This document shows, one piece after another, positions 17,875 through 27,154 of a stretch of 64,000 nt of DNA (position 1 is the first letter of the stretch; the number at the start of each line of letters is the position of its first letter). Under the pieces are notes generated by a model. It ran no database searches and had not been told where the DNA came from. It saw only the letters and a list, made by a program, of their open reading frames with translations. The DNA lies in assembly GCA_022729735.1 (NCBI GenBank), contig DZAY01000004.1:59866-123865 (forward strand), written 5' to 3'. A program made the translations under genes and the position numbers. Origin of the DNA: Helicobacter cetorum. GTDB lineage: Bacteria > Campylobacterota > Campylobacteria > Campylobacterales > DZAY01.

Positions 17875-20394
17875 ATGAGTTTAAAAAATAGAGTTATTTT
17901 AATTGTAACCATGATAATTTCAATTATATCTATATCTTTAACTTATATTGCAACTTCAGAACAAAAAAAGATTATTTCAGATTTAATAAATACAGAGTTT
18001 GAAGGGGTTGATTATCAATATAGTAGAGTTTTAGATAGTTTTGATAAAGAGCTAACTTATCGACTTGATTTAATCACTTCTAATCAAAAAATTTTAGAAG
18101 CTTTTAACACAAAAAATAAAGAAACTTTGATACATTCATTAAATCAAATAGCTCACAAAGATAGTAAAATAAAAATTACACATTTTATAGATAATAACAA
18201 TTACTCATTTTTAAGATTGCACAATTTAGATAAATTTGGAGATGATTTAACTCAATTTAGATTTAATATTGTAGAAGCAAACAGACAAAATAGTGATATT
18301 AAAGGTTTTGAAAGTGGTATTAGTGGAACATATTATAGAGTTATTCGACCAATTATTTACAAAGATGAAAAGATTGGATTAGTTGAAGTTGGAGTTAGCA
18401 TTGAAGATATTTTAAAAGATGTTATATACTCAAAATCTATTTTTGGAGCATTATATTTACATAGTGAAAAAGAGCAAAACAGACTACTATATGCAACAAA
18501 TGAGCTATTTTATTATCTCAAAAAAGGTGAAACTATTTCTAAATCAAAAGCAACAATTAAAGATGGTGAGTATATTTTTCACAAAATAGATATTTTAAAT
18601 TTCAAAAACGAAAATATTGGTTATCTACTATTTGCAAAAGATATTACAGAACATAGCAAAAAACTAAAAGGTTTCTTAATATATACTATGATTGCTATGT
18701 TTATATTAATTATTTTGGCAATTTTTGTAATTAAATATAGTTTTGGTTATACACTAAATAAAATAGAAATTTTAAATAGAGAGTTGAGAAGTAATTTTGA
18801 TAAAGAAAATAGGGAAAATATCCAAAATAGAACTCTATTAAATGAGTATAAAATGGCAGTTGATAGTAGTAATATTATCTCAAAAACTGACATAAAAGGA
18901 ATAATTACTTATGTAAATGATGAGTTTTGCAAAATTTCAGGATACAAAAGAGATGAGTTAATTGGAAAAGCTCATAATATAATTAGACATCCAAACAATC
19001 CAAAATCTATATTTGCAGACCTTTGGAAAACTATCAAAGATAAAAAAATATGGAAAGGCACAATCCAAAATATTGCAAAAGATGGAAAAGTTTATTGGGT
19101 TGATTCTACAATAGTTCCAATTCTTGATATTGATGGAAATATTATAGAGTTTTTAGGAATTAGACATGATGTAACAGAATTTGTAAATAATAAAAAGATG
19201 TTGTATGTTGATAACTTGACAGGTATTCCAAATCGAAACAGATTAAAAAATGATATAACTTCAAACTCTAAAATCGCACTTTTAGATATTGACTCATTTA
19301 ATGAAATAAATGATTTTTATGGAAGTAGTGCGGGTGATTTTCTATTGATTGAAGTTTCAAAATTTTTAAGTGAAAGTTTAAAAAATAGTAAATATATACT
19401 TTACAGAGTATTTGGTGATGTTTATGCGATTTTAAGTAGCGAAGATGATAGTTTTGATAACTTTGTAACTGATGTAATTGAAATTAGTAAATGGTTAAAT
19501 AACCACAAATTTATATATGAAGATAGTGAAATTAATATTTCAGTTACAATAGGTTTTGCAAATGAGTCTTTAGAACTTATGGAAAATGCAAACATAGCTC
19601 TGAAATTTGCTAAATCTAATAAAAAGCATTATGAAATTTATAATAATGAATTAAATCTTCATCAACAGTATGAAAATAATATTTTATGGACAAAGCGACT
19701 AAAAAAAGCATTGGAAGAGAATAGTGTTGTTCCATTTTTTCAACCAATTATAAATAATCAAACTGCTTTAGTTGATAAATATGAGTGTTTGATTAGAATA
19801 AAAGAGAATAATAAAGCAATTTCACCATTTTTCTTTTTGGAAATTTCAAAAAAAGCAAAGCTATATACACATTTAACAAAAATTATGGTTGAAAAATCAT
19901 TTAAAAAATTTGAAAACGAAAATTATGAATTTTCAATAAATTTGTCATATAGAGATATAGTTGAAAAAGAGATTAAAGATTATATTTTACACTCTCTAAC
20001 ATCTTTCAAAAATCCAGATAGAGTGGTTTTTGAACTATTAGAATCAGAAGGTATGGATAGTTATGATGAGGTTTATGCTTTTATTTTAGAAGTTAAAAAG
20101 TTTAAGTGCAAAATCGCAATTGATGATTTTGGAAGTGGTTATTCAAATTTTGAACACCTATTAAAACTATCAGTTGATTACATAAAAATTGATGCCTCAC
20201 TTATAAAAAATATAGATAGTGATAAAAATTCACAAATCATTGTATCAACAATTGTTGCTTTTGCTCAAAAAATGGGTATAAAAACTATCGCAGAGTTTGT
20301 TAGCTCACAAGAAATTTATCATATAGTAAAAGAGCTTGGAATTGACTATTCACAAGGATTTTATTTTGGAGCACCAAATGAGAGTTTGCTTTAA
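17875..20394 (+). CDS. Membrane sensor with Cache, PAS, degenerate GGDEF and EAL domains
   Basis: An 839-residue c-di-GMP signalling protein. The order is transmembrane helix (about 7-25), periplasmic Cache-like sensor (about 30-255, including GISGTYYRVIRPI), second helix (about 262-288), PAS (about 320-440, FCKISGYKRDELIGKAHNIIRHPN), GGDEF-fold (about 445-590) and EAL (about 600-839). The GGDEF active site reads FGDVY, so cyclase activity is unlikely. The EAL domain reads ECL at the name motif but keeps INLS, the glutamate in LLESEG, DDFGSGYS, YIKID and the glutamate in AEFV. It is probably a phosphodiesterase tuned by the PAS and Cache signals. It is monocistronic with a terminator behind it. 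Confidence 0.88.
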   Translation: MSLKNRVILIVTMIISIISISLTYIATSEQKKIISDLINTEFEGVDYQYSRVLDSFDKELTYRLDLITSNQKILEAFNTKNKETLIHSLNQIAHKDSKIKITHFIDNNNYSFLRLHNLDKFGDDLTQFRFNIVEANRQNSDIKGFESGISGTYYRVIRPIIYKDEKIGLVEVGVSIEDILKDVIYSKSIFGALYLHSEKEQNRLLYATNELFYYLKKGETISKSKATIKDGEYIFHKIDILNFKNENIGYLLFAKDITEHSKKLKGFLIYTMIAMFILIILAIFVIKYSFGYTLNKIEILNRELRSNFDKENRENIQNRTLLNEYKMAVDSSNIISKTDIKGIITYVNDEFCKISGYKRDELIGKAHNIIRHPNNPKSIFADLWKTIKDKKIWKGTIQNIAKDGKVYWVDSTIVPILDIDGNIIEFLGIRHDVTEFVNNKKMLYVDNLTGIPNRNRLKNDITSNSKIALLDIDSFNEINDFYGSSAGDFLLIEVSKFLSESLKNSKYILYRVFGDVYAILSSEDDSFDNFVTDVIEISKWLNNHKFIYEDSEINISVTIGFANESLELMENANIALKFAKSNKKHYEIYNNELNLHQQYENNILWTKRLKKALEENSVVPFFQPIINNQTALVDKYECLIRIKENNKAISPFFFLEISKKAKLYTHLTKIMVEKSFKKFENENYEFSINLSYRDIVEKEIKDYILHSLTSFKNPDRVVFELLESEGMDSYDEVYAFILEVKKFKCKIAIDDFGSGYSNFEHLLKLSVDYIKIDASLIKNIDSDKNSQIIVSTIVAFAQKMGIKTIAEFVSSQEIYHIVKELGIDYSQGFYFGAPNESLL

Positions 20395-20496
20395 TCAAAC
20401 TCTACTCCTTTTAGCTTCTTTGCTATTAATAATTTTTGTGACTAAATCTATCAAAGTAGCTTATATTATACTTAATTAATGATTATTTAAGAAACT

Positions 20497-20520
20497 AAAC
20501 TCCATATAAATGGAAGTTTT
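20497..20520 (+). terminator. Stem-loop terminator between convergent genes
   Basis: AAACTCCAT and ATGGAAGTTT pair around an ATAA loop with one bulged base, and T bases follow. It lies between the end of the GGDEF-EAL gene and the end of cheW on the opposite strand, so it can serve both directions. Confidence 0.55.
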
Positions 20521-20558
20521 AAAGAAATTAATTATTGAACTCAGCTTTCAAGCAACTT

Positions 20559-21053
20559 TTAAAACTCTCGTCTTAAAAGTGCTTCTGTATTTAAAATTGT
20601 CAAAATTCTATCTGCTCTCTTACCAATACCATATATCATATTTTTATCTGTGCTACTATTTGGAGCTTCATCAATATCATTTTCTTTAATTCTAACGGCT
20701 TCTGTTAATCTATCAATCACAAAACCAGCGATTTCATCACTATTTTTCATAACAATATATCTTGTATCATCTGTCTGTTTTTTAGATGGTAGAGAAAATT
20801 TAAGTCGCAAATCAATAAGTGGAATAACATTCCCCCTTAAATTAAAAACACCTAATACATAACTTGGAGCGCTTGGAACTCTTGTATATTCAATTGGCTT
20901 AATTATTTCTTGAATACTAAGAATTGGCACTGCAAACTCTTCTTCGCCAACCATAAAACCAACAAGTTGAATAATATTTTCAAGCTCTACATTTTTTACA
21001 TCTTTTTGGTCTTTCTGTTTTTGAAATATCTGTTTTAATTTATCAGCACTCAT
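20559..21053 (-). CDS. cheW: Chemotaxis coupling protein CheW
   Basis: A 164-residue CheW that links chemoreceptors to the CheA kinase in the cytoplasmic array. After a charged N-terminal extension of about 28 residues comes the CheW core: FMVGEEEFAVPILSIQEIIKPIEYTRVPSAPSYVLGVFNLRGNVIPLIDLR. The start ATG overlaps the cheA stop by four bases, so it is coupled to cheA. It ends the cheV-cheA-cheW operon, whose order is typical of Campylobacterota. Confidence 0.95.
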   Translation of the reverse strand: MSADKLKQIFQKQKDQKDVKNVELENIIQLVGFMVGEEEFAVPILSIQEIIKPIEYTRVPSAPSYVLGVFNLRGNVIPLIDLRLKFSLPSKKQTDDTRYIVMKNSDEIAGFVIDRLTEAVRIKENDIDEAPNSSTDKNMIYGIGKRADRILTILNTEALLRREF

Positions 21054-23464
21054 TCTGCCATCTCCACTTGTAGATTAATGTTTCTTTTTACAACATTCAT
21101 TAAATATTCTGGTGAGTAAGGTTTTGTAATGTATTCTGTCATTCCTGCCTCAACTCCTCTTAATCTATCTGCTTTTCCTGTTCTTGAAGTAACTGCAATT
21201 AGTGGTAGATTTTTAAATTTATTATATTTTCTAATCTCACCTGCTAATGTATAACCATCCATTTTTGGCATCTCAATATCAATCAAAATTCCATCAAAAT
21301 CTTGGTCACCTGATTTAATCATATTAAGTGCTTCCAATCCATTTGTAGCTTCTATTACTTGAACTCCCAATGGTTTAATCGATTTTTGCATAATTTTTCT
21401 ATCAGTCGCACTATCATCCACTATTAAAATAGTGTAATCTGATGGTTTAGATTTTTCTCTTTTTCCAGCACTTTCTAAGGCACTACTAATATTTACTTTT
21501 ACTTTTTTACTTAAATCCATTAAAGCAGCAACATCAACAATCAGAGTAACTTTTCCATCACCTCTAATCGTCGCCCCTGCAATTCCATCAAGACCTTTTA
21601 GATAATATCCAAGCGATTTAATAACTATCTCTTCTTGACCAACTAAATAATCAACAATAAGTCCTATTTTGTTTTCTGCTAAACCGATAATTACTACATA
21701 TATCTCTTCAGAGCTATCAAGCACACTTTTTACTCCAAATATATCTGATAGTCTAACCAATGATAAAACTTCATCTCTAAGTCTTAATACACTTCTACTC
21801 TCAACAGTATAAATCTCATCATAAGATATTCGCACAGTTTCCAATACCGAAGCAAGTGGAATAGCATAATACTCTTCTTGAACTCCAACAAGTAGTGCTT
21901 GAATAATTGCTAAAGTTAATGGAATTTTTAGTTTTATAATTGTGCCTTTTCCAAGTTCGCTATCAATGTCAATAATACCATTTAATTTTTCTATATTTGT
22001 TTTTACAACATCCATTCCAACACCACGACCTGAAACATTTGTGACTTTTTCTGCTGTTGAAAAACCTGGTTTAAAAATTAAATTAAATGCTTCTTTTTCA
22101 CTCATATTATCAGCTTCTCTTTCGCTAATAACACCTTTTTCTAATGCTTTTGATTTGAGCGAATCAGGATTTAATCCTTTACCATCATCTGCTATTTCAA
22201 TAACAATATGATTTCCTTCATTATATGCTTTTAACTCAATAGTTCCTGTTTCTGCTTTACCACTTGCTAATCGTTTATCGATACTCTCAACTCCGTGGTC
22301 GCAAGAGTTTCTAATAATATGAACTAATGGGTCGCCTATCTCTTCAACAATTGATTTATCAAGCTCTGTCTCTTCTCCTGAAATTACCAACTCTATCTTT
22401 TTATTTAACTCTCTACTCAAATCTCTAACCATTCGTGGGAATTTATTAAATACCTTTCCAATTGGTAACATTCTCGTTTTCATAACTGCAATTTGTAAAT
22501 CTGTGGTAACTACTGAAATTGAAGATACAACTTGATTTAACTCATCTAAGAATTGCTCACCCTCATATCGCTCTTCAACATCATCATAAATTTTCATAAG
22601 TCTATTTTTACCAAGCACTAACTCACCAATTAAATTCATAAGATTATCAAGCCGTTTTACATCAACTCTGATAGTTTGCTCAACTGCCGAAGACGAAGAA
22701 CCTTCATCTTTTTTAGCAACCTCTTTAGGAGCTTCTTTTGCTGGAGATGGTTTTGGTGCTGGTGGAGGTGGCGGTGTTACAACTTGTGCTGGTGCTTGAA
22801 CTACTGGAGCTGGTGTTTCTATAATTGGAGCTGGAGCAACAACTACTGGTGCCACTTCTATTGGTTGTGCTGATGATGATTTTGCAATTCTTCTTGCTTG
22901 GTCTTCTTCTTGTCTTACTCTAAGAAGTCTCTCAATCTCTGCTTCTATTTCATCTGGTGACATATTTGCATAATCCAAATCATCTTCAGCTGGTGACGAT
23001 GATGGAGGTGGTGGAGGCGGAGCTTGAACTACTTGTGGAGTTGGTTCTGCTTTATGAACTGCTTTTGGAGCATCACCACTTGATACAGCATCAAGTTTTA
23101 CAACCATTCCATCAATATCTAAACCACTATTAGCATCTCCACCTGTATCTCTAATTCTATAAAGTAAAGTTTTCATATTATCAATTGATGCTAAAACAAC
23201 ATCCATAATTTCCGAAGTAATTGATAATTCTCCATGTCTTGCTTTGTTTAATACATCTTCCATGTGATGAGTTAATCTTGTTAAAACATCAAAATTTAAA
23301 AATGAGCTTGAACCTTTAATAGTGTGAGCAACTCTAAATATTCTGTTTAATAAATCTTTATCTTCTGGATTATTTTCTAATTCTACTAAATCTTGGTCTA
23401 ACTGTTCGATTAACTCAAAAGCCTCAACTAAGAAATCTTCCAATATCTCCTGCATCTCTTCCAT
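21050..23464 (-). CDS. cheA: Chemotaxis histidine kinase CheA fused to a CheY-like receiver
   Basis: An 804-residue hybrid kinase. The order is HPt domain with phosphorylated histidine in AHTIKGSSSFL (about residue 48), a proline- and alanine-rich linker (about 130-265), dimerisation helices (VKRLDNLMNLIGELV), HATPase with HIIRNSCDHGVES and GRGVGMDVVK, CheW-like domain, and a C-terminal receiver with IDIEMPKMDG. The CheAY fusion is characteristic of this phylum, where the receiver can act as a phosphate sink. The linker may replace the usual P2 domain. The operon partners are cheV upstream and cheW downstream. Confidence 0.96.
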   Translation of the reverse strand: MEEMQEILEDFLVEAFELIEQLDQDLVELENNPEDKDLLNRIFRVAHTIKGSSSFLNFDVLTRLTHHMEDVLNKARHGELSITSEIMDVVLASIDNMKTLLYRIRDTGGDANSGLDIDGMVVKLDAVSSGDAPKAVHKAEPTPQVVQAPPPPPPSSSPAEDDLDYANMSPDEIEAEIERLLRVRQEEDQARRIAKSSSAQPIEVAPVVVAPAPIIETPAPVVQAPAQVVTPPPPPAPKPSPAKEAPKEVAKKDEGSSSSAVEQTIRVDVKRLDNLMNLIGELVLGKNRLMKIYDDVEERYEGEQFLDELNQVVSSISVVTTDLQIAVMKTRMLPIGKVFNKFPRMVRDLSRELNKKIELVISGEETELDKSIVEEIGDPLVHIIRNSCDHGVESIDKRLASGKAETGTIELKAYNEGNHIVIEIADDGKGLNPDSLKSKALEKGVISEREADNMSEKEAFNLIFKPGFSTAEKVTNVSGRGVGMDVVKTNIEKLNGIIDIDSELGKGTIIKLKIPLTLAIIQALLVGVQEEYYAIPLASVLETVRISYDEIYTVESRSVLRLRDEVLSLVRLSDIFGVKSVLDSSEEIYVVIIGLAENKIGLIVDYLVGQEEIVIKSLGYYLKGLDGIAGATIRGDGKVTLIVDVAALMDLSKKVKVNISSALESAGKREKSKPSDYTILIVDDSATDRKIMQKSIKPLGVQVIEATNGLEALNMIKSGDQDFDGILIDIEMPKMDGYTLAGEIRKYNKFKNLPLIAVTSRTGKADRLRGVEAGMTEYITKPYSPEYLMNVVKRNINLQVEMAE

Positions 23465-23478
23465 TTATCTATCCTTAC

Positions 23479-24429
23479 CTATCTTTTTAGATGAGATTTG
23501 ACAACTCTACTTATCTCTTTGTAGAAATTATCTGCATTAAATTTAACCAAATATGCCTCTCCACCAGCTTCAGTACCTCTTATATTACTAAAATGGTCGC
23601 TAATTGAAGAGTTAAATACAATAGGAATATCTGAAAATCTTTTATCATCTTTTACTTTTGCTGCAAAATGGAAACCATCCATTTTTGGCATTTCAACATC
23701 ACTCACAATAATTTTCAGCTCTTTTGAAATATCATCGCCATAAGTGTTATATAAGCTTTCTAATTTTTCTAATCCTACTTCGCCATCTACAACATCAATA
23801 ACTCTAAATCCCATCTTTTCTAAAGAATCTTTCACAATTTTTCTTGCAGTATTGCTATCATCTAAAACCATTGCAATACCACCAAACTTCTCTTTTTCGC
23901 CTTCAAAATTTACACTCGGTTGATAAAATCCAAGCTCTTCAACAACTCGCTCTAAATCAAGAATTAACAAAACTTCATTATTTTCAATTCTTGTAACACC
24001 TGTAATTTTACTTTTATCCAAAACTCCATGACCTGCACTAAAAGTTGCTGGTTCAATATTTTTCCAATTAATTCTTCTAATTCGCTTAGCTTCATGAACA
24101 ATAAAACCAATTAGAATATTATTAAATTCTGAAATTATAACTCTTGGTTTAATATTTATGTTTTGAGGAGTTTTAATCCCCATCCACTTTGCTAAATTTA
24201 TAACTGGTATTACTACACCTCTTAAATCAAAAATTCCCTCAACAAACTCTGGAACTCCTGGTAGCTCTGTTAATTTTGGCAGACGAATTATTTCTCTTGC
24301 TTTTGAGACATTTACACCATAAATACCTTCATAAACTCTGCCACCTTCTTCTTTAAAAATCCTAAAATCCACAAGTTCCATCTCATTGGAACCAACTTTT
24401 AATACCGAGCTATCCTTTTTTATAGACAT
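23479..24429 (-). CDS. cheV: Chemotaxis protein CheV
   Basis: A 316-residue protein with an N-terminal CheW-like coupling domain (EFVEGIFDLRGVVIPVINLAKW) and a C-terminal receiver (phospho-acceptor aspartate in IIVSDVEMPKMDG). It couples receptors to CheA and adapts the signal through phosphorylation. ATG 24429 is chosen over the TTG one codon earlier because AAGGAG sits five bases before it. The start overlaps the end of the upstream phosphoesterase gene, so chemotaxis expression may partly depend on the greA-argC operon. No separate promoter was picked out. Confidence 0.93.
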   Translation of the reverse strand: MSIKKDSSVLKVGSNEMELVDFRIFKEEGGRVYEGIYGVNVSKAREIIRLPKLTELPGVPEFVEGIFDLRGVVIPVINLAKWMGIKTPQNINIKPRVIISEFNNILIGFIVHEAKRIRRINWKNIEPATFSAGHGVLDKSKITGVTRIENNEVLLILDLERVVEELGFYQPSVNFEGEKEKFGGIAMVLDDSNTARKIVKDSLEKMGFRVIDVVDGEVGLEKLESLYNTYGDDISKELKIIVSDVEMPKMDGFHFAAKVKDDKRFSDIPIVFNSSISDHFSNIRGTEAGGEAYLVKFNADNFYKEISRVVKSHLKR

Positions 24430-25153
24430 CAAAGCTCCTTGCCTCTATTATCACACTATCTCTATCTAAATTAGATTTTACAATAAAAAAACTTTTATTA
24501 CAAGCAAATGAAGCTATGTTTAAGTATTTAATATTTCCAAACTCAAATTCGCCTTCCTGATGATAGTGTCCTTCGATTATAAAATCGGCATTTATCTTTT
24601 GAAATTGTTTTAATTTTTTATAAATATGTTTCTCAAAATCTATAAACTTTTCACAAATTGATTTTTTTTGTAACTTTCTTAAAAGATTTGAAAAAATCAA
24701 ATTATTAGTTATTTTATTTAATAATTTTATAAAAATTAAAACATAATGAGTTCTAATGATTTTTGAATATAACTGATATTTTCTATTTTCAAATATATCA
24801 CCATGAGATAGAAATAGTTTTTTTGAATTAAAAAGAAACTCTTTAGGTTGAAGTTTTAAAGGTAATATAGTTATATTTGGAAAAATTTTTTCTAAATTGA
24901 AATCATGATTACCTTCAAAATATATGATTTCAATCTCATTTGATAGTTGATTTAATAAATCTATGGCTATTTTATTAAACTTTATACTCTCATCAATTTC
25001 ACCAATTAAAACATCAAAAATATCACCAAGTAGTAAAAGTTGAGTCGTAACTATTTTTTTATCAATTAGAGCTTTTAAAAAATCTAAAAGCTCCAATCTA
25101 TTACTATTAAAATGGGCATCAGCAATAATTACTGCTCCATCTTTAAGGAACAT
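24410..25153 (-). CDS. LpxH-like metallophosphoesterase
   Basis: About 247 residues of calcineurin-like phosphoesterase fold with all metal motifs: IADAHFN, LLGDIFD, EGNHDFN, LSHGDIFE and EGHYHQEG. Position and size suggest UDP-2,3-diacylglucosamine diphosphatase, a step in lipid A synthesis, although classical LpxH has GNRD where this has GNHD. ATG 25153 is used; a TTG two codons earlier is possible. It overlaps the end of argC and the start of cheV. The exact substrate is not proven by sequence. Confidence 0.75.
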   Translation of the reverse strand: MFLKDGAVIIADAHFNSNRLELLDFLKALIDKKIVTTQLLLLGDIFDVLIGEIDESIKFNKIAIDLLNQLSNEIEIIYFEGNHDFNLEKIFPNITILPLKLQPKEFLFNSKKLFLSHGDIFENRKYQLYSKIIRTHYVLIFIKLLNKITNNLIFSNLLRKLQKKSICEKFIDFEKHIYKKLKQFQKINADFIIEGHYHQEGEFEFGNIKYLNIASFACNKSFFIVKSNLDRDSVIIEARSFDVYKKG

Positions 25154-26150
25154 AACCAATCTTTGGAATACCTAAATCTTCATCAAATCCATACATCAAA
25201 TTTGCATTTACCACAGCTTGAGAAGAAGCACCTCGGAGTAAATTATCAATTGAGCTACTAATAAATAGTCCCTTACCTTCTCGTTTTACAAAAATATCAC
25301 AAAAGTTTGTTCCAGCCACACTTTTTATATCTACAGGACTATCTTTGACTCTCACAAATTTACTATCTTTATAAAACTCTTTTAATATTTTAACCTCATC
25401 AATCTCATCTTTTAAATTTACAAATGTTGAAATCAACATTCCTCTTGTTATAGGTAAGAGATGTGGCACAAAAATCAACTCAAATTTTTTACTACTAAGC
25501 TTAAATAACTTCTCTTTTATCTCAAATGAGTGTCTGTGAGTAATTGGATTATATGCAAAAATATTCTCATTAATTGTTACAAAATGGCTTGTATCTGTGC
25601 ATTTTTTACCAGCTCCACTAACTCCACTTTTTGCATCTACAAACAGTGGTAAATCTTCTCTAATATAATCTAAAAATGGAGCTATTCCAAGAAGTGTAGC
25701 TGTTGGATAACACCCTGGGTTTGCTATAAGTTTTGCATTTTTAATTGAATTTCCAAAAAATTCAGGTAATCCATAAACTGCATCTTTTAAATTATCTTTA
25801 TCTAAATGCGAACAATAAACACTCTCATAAGTTTCTAACTCTAATCTATAATCTGCTGATAAATCAACAACTTTTACTCCAAGCTCTATTAACTCTTTTG
25901 CAAAGCTCATAGCAGTTTTATGAGGAAGTGCTAAAAATGCTAAATCAGCTATTTTTGCAACATCTTTTGCTGACATTTTTTCTACATTTAATTCTGCTAC
26001 TTTTGTCATTGAGTTATGCAAAATATCAGTTTTTGTAGCTCCTTCAGAGTTTGCCACATAGCTAATTTCAAACTTTGGATGATTTATTAAAATCTTTAGT
26101 AACTCTAAACCTGTATATCCACTAATTCCAATAATTGCAACTTTTATCAT
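25143..26150 (-). CDS. argC: N-acetyl-gamma-glutamyl-phosphate reductase
   Basis: A 335-residue NADPH-dependent enzyme of arginine biosynthesis. The NADP motif [16 protein letters not shown] starts the protein. The catalytic cysteine is in NPGCYPTA, and SGVSGAGKK and the histidine in [10 protein letters not shown] complete the family pattern. The ATG overlaps the dut stop by four bases, so it is part of the greA-dut-argC operon. Confidence 0.95.
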   Translation of the reverse strand: MIKVAIIGISGYTGLELLKILINHPKFEISYVANSEGATKTDILHNSMTKVAELNVEKMSAKDVAKIADLAFLALPHKTAMSFAKELIELGVKVVDLSADYRLELETYESVYCSHLDKDNLKDAVYGLPEFFGNSIKNAKLIANPGCYPTATLLGIAPFLDYIREDLPLFVDAKSGVSGAGKKCTDTSHFVTINENIFAYNPITHRHSFEIKEKLFKLSSKKFELIFVPHLLPITRGMLISTFVNLKDEIDEVKILKEFYKDSKFVRVKDSPVDIKSVAGTNFCDIFVKREGKGLFISSSIDNLLRGASSQAVVNANLMYGFDEDLGIPKIGYVP

Positions 26151-26575
26151 ACTCCAGTACTCCCAAATCCATTTTCGCCTCTATCAGTTTGAGCCAATTC
26201 GCTAACCTCTTCAAATTTAGCTTGAATAACCTCTTTGATAATGGCTTGTGCTATTCTATCACCATTTTTTATCTCAAAAGCTACACTTCCAAAATTTATA
26301 AGTAATACACAAATTTCACCTCGATAATCAGAATCGATGGTTCCAGGAGAGTTTAATACAGTTATTCCATTTTTTAGAGCTAATCCACTTCGTGGGCGAA
26401 TTTGCACCTCATATCCAAACTCAATTTCAAATGCTAAACCTGTTTTTATTAACTTTCGCTCCATTGGATTAATTGTAATATCTTCTATTGAGTGCAAATC
26501 AAAACCAGCTGAACCTTTGGTTTGGTAATTTGGAATTAAAGCATTTTCACTTAATTTTTTTATTTTTATTTTCAT
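26147..26575 (-). CDS. dut: dUTP diphosphatase
   Basis: A 142-residue trimeric dUTPase that hydrolyses dUTP to dUMP, keeping uracil out of DNA. The five family motifs are visible, including [14 protein letters not shown], the uracil-binding region [14 protein letters not shown] and the C-terminal arm [11 protein letters not shown]. It overlaps greA upstream and argC downstream by four bases each. Confidence 0.95.
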   Translation of the reverse strand: MKIKIKKLSENALIPNYQTKGSAGFDLHSIEDITINPMERKLIKTGLAFEIEFGYEVQIRPRSGLALKNGITVLNSPGTIDSDYRGEICVLLINFGSVAFEIKNGDRIAQAIIKEVIQAKFEEVSELAQTDRGENGFGSTGV

Positions 26576-27060
26576 AAGAATTTAATCTCTTTGTAATATA
26601 TTTTTATAATTTCATAGCTTTTATCACCTGCTGGAAGTTTAGCAATAATCTCATCTCCTTCTTCTTTGCCAATTAAAGCTTTTGCTAATGGTGAATTATA
26701 AGATATTAAGCCAATATCTGGATTGCTTTCACTTGCACCAACGATACTATATTCAAACTCTTCTTCACTATCCATATCAATCAGTTTTATCGTCGAACCA
26801 AAACTAACTCGCTCATGTGCAATAGAAGAAGGATTTATAACTTGGGCTCTTGCCAATACATCTGATAACTCATTTATTCTACTTTCAATAAAAACTTGTC
26901 GCTCTTTTGCTGCATGATATTCTGCATTCTCTTTTAAATCTCCATACTCTCTTGCAATTTCTATCTCTTTTGTAACAGCTGGTCTCTCAAACTCTTTTAA
27001 ATTTTTTAGCTCATTTGTAAGTTTTGAATAACCATACTCTGTCATTGGCTCTTTTTGCAC
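26572..27060 (-). CDS. greA: Transcription elongation factor GreA
   Basis: A 162-residue factor that stimulates transcript cleavage by stalled RNA polymerase. It has the N-terminal coiled coil with the acidic tip ([22 protein letters not shown]) and a C-terminal FKBP-like domain ([21 protein letters not shown]). A GTG start at 27060 is used because AGGAG lies five bases upstream; an ATG five codons in is the alternative. TATAAT upstream on the minus strand is a likely promoter. It heads the dut-argC-LpxH-like operon. Confidence 0.95.
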   Translation of the reverse strand: MQKEPMTEYGYSKLTNELKNLKEFERPAVTKEIEIAREYGDLKENAEYHAAKERQVFIESRINELSDVLARAQVINPSSIAHERVSFGSTIKLIDMDSEEEFEYSIVGASESNPDIGLISYNSPLAKALIGKEEGDEIIAKLPAGDKSYEIIKIYYKEIKFL

Positions 27061-27120
27061 AAAAAACTCCTTATTTGATTTTAAGTGGAATTATATCAAA
27101 TTTACTTGGCTTAATTTTGT

Positions 27121-27126
27121 TACAAT
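27121..27126 (+). promoter_or_regulatory. Possible -10 box for the YgiQ-type gene
   Basis: TACAAT preceded by TTTTGT lies about 28 bases before the ATG, with AGAGGA as the ribosome site. It is in the divergent gap facing greA. Confidence 0.45.
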
Positions 27127-27154
27127 GTTAAATAAAAAATTCTAAGAGGATAAA

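Noticed and set aside
20395..20558. A small RNA or gene between the GGDEF-EAL gene and cheW.
   Set aside because: Only a terminator-like hairpin is visible; no promoter or coding frame stands out.
22676..22873. An open frame on the plus strand opposite the cheA linker, rich in W, C and R.
   Set aside because: It is the complement of the proline- and alanine-rich linker codons, has no ribosome site and no sensible protein character.
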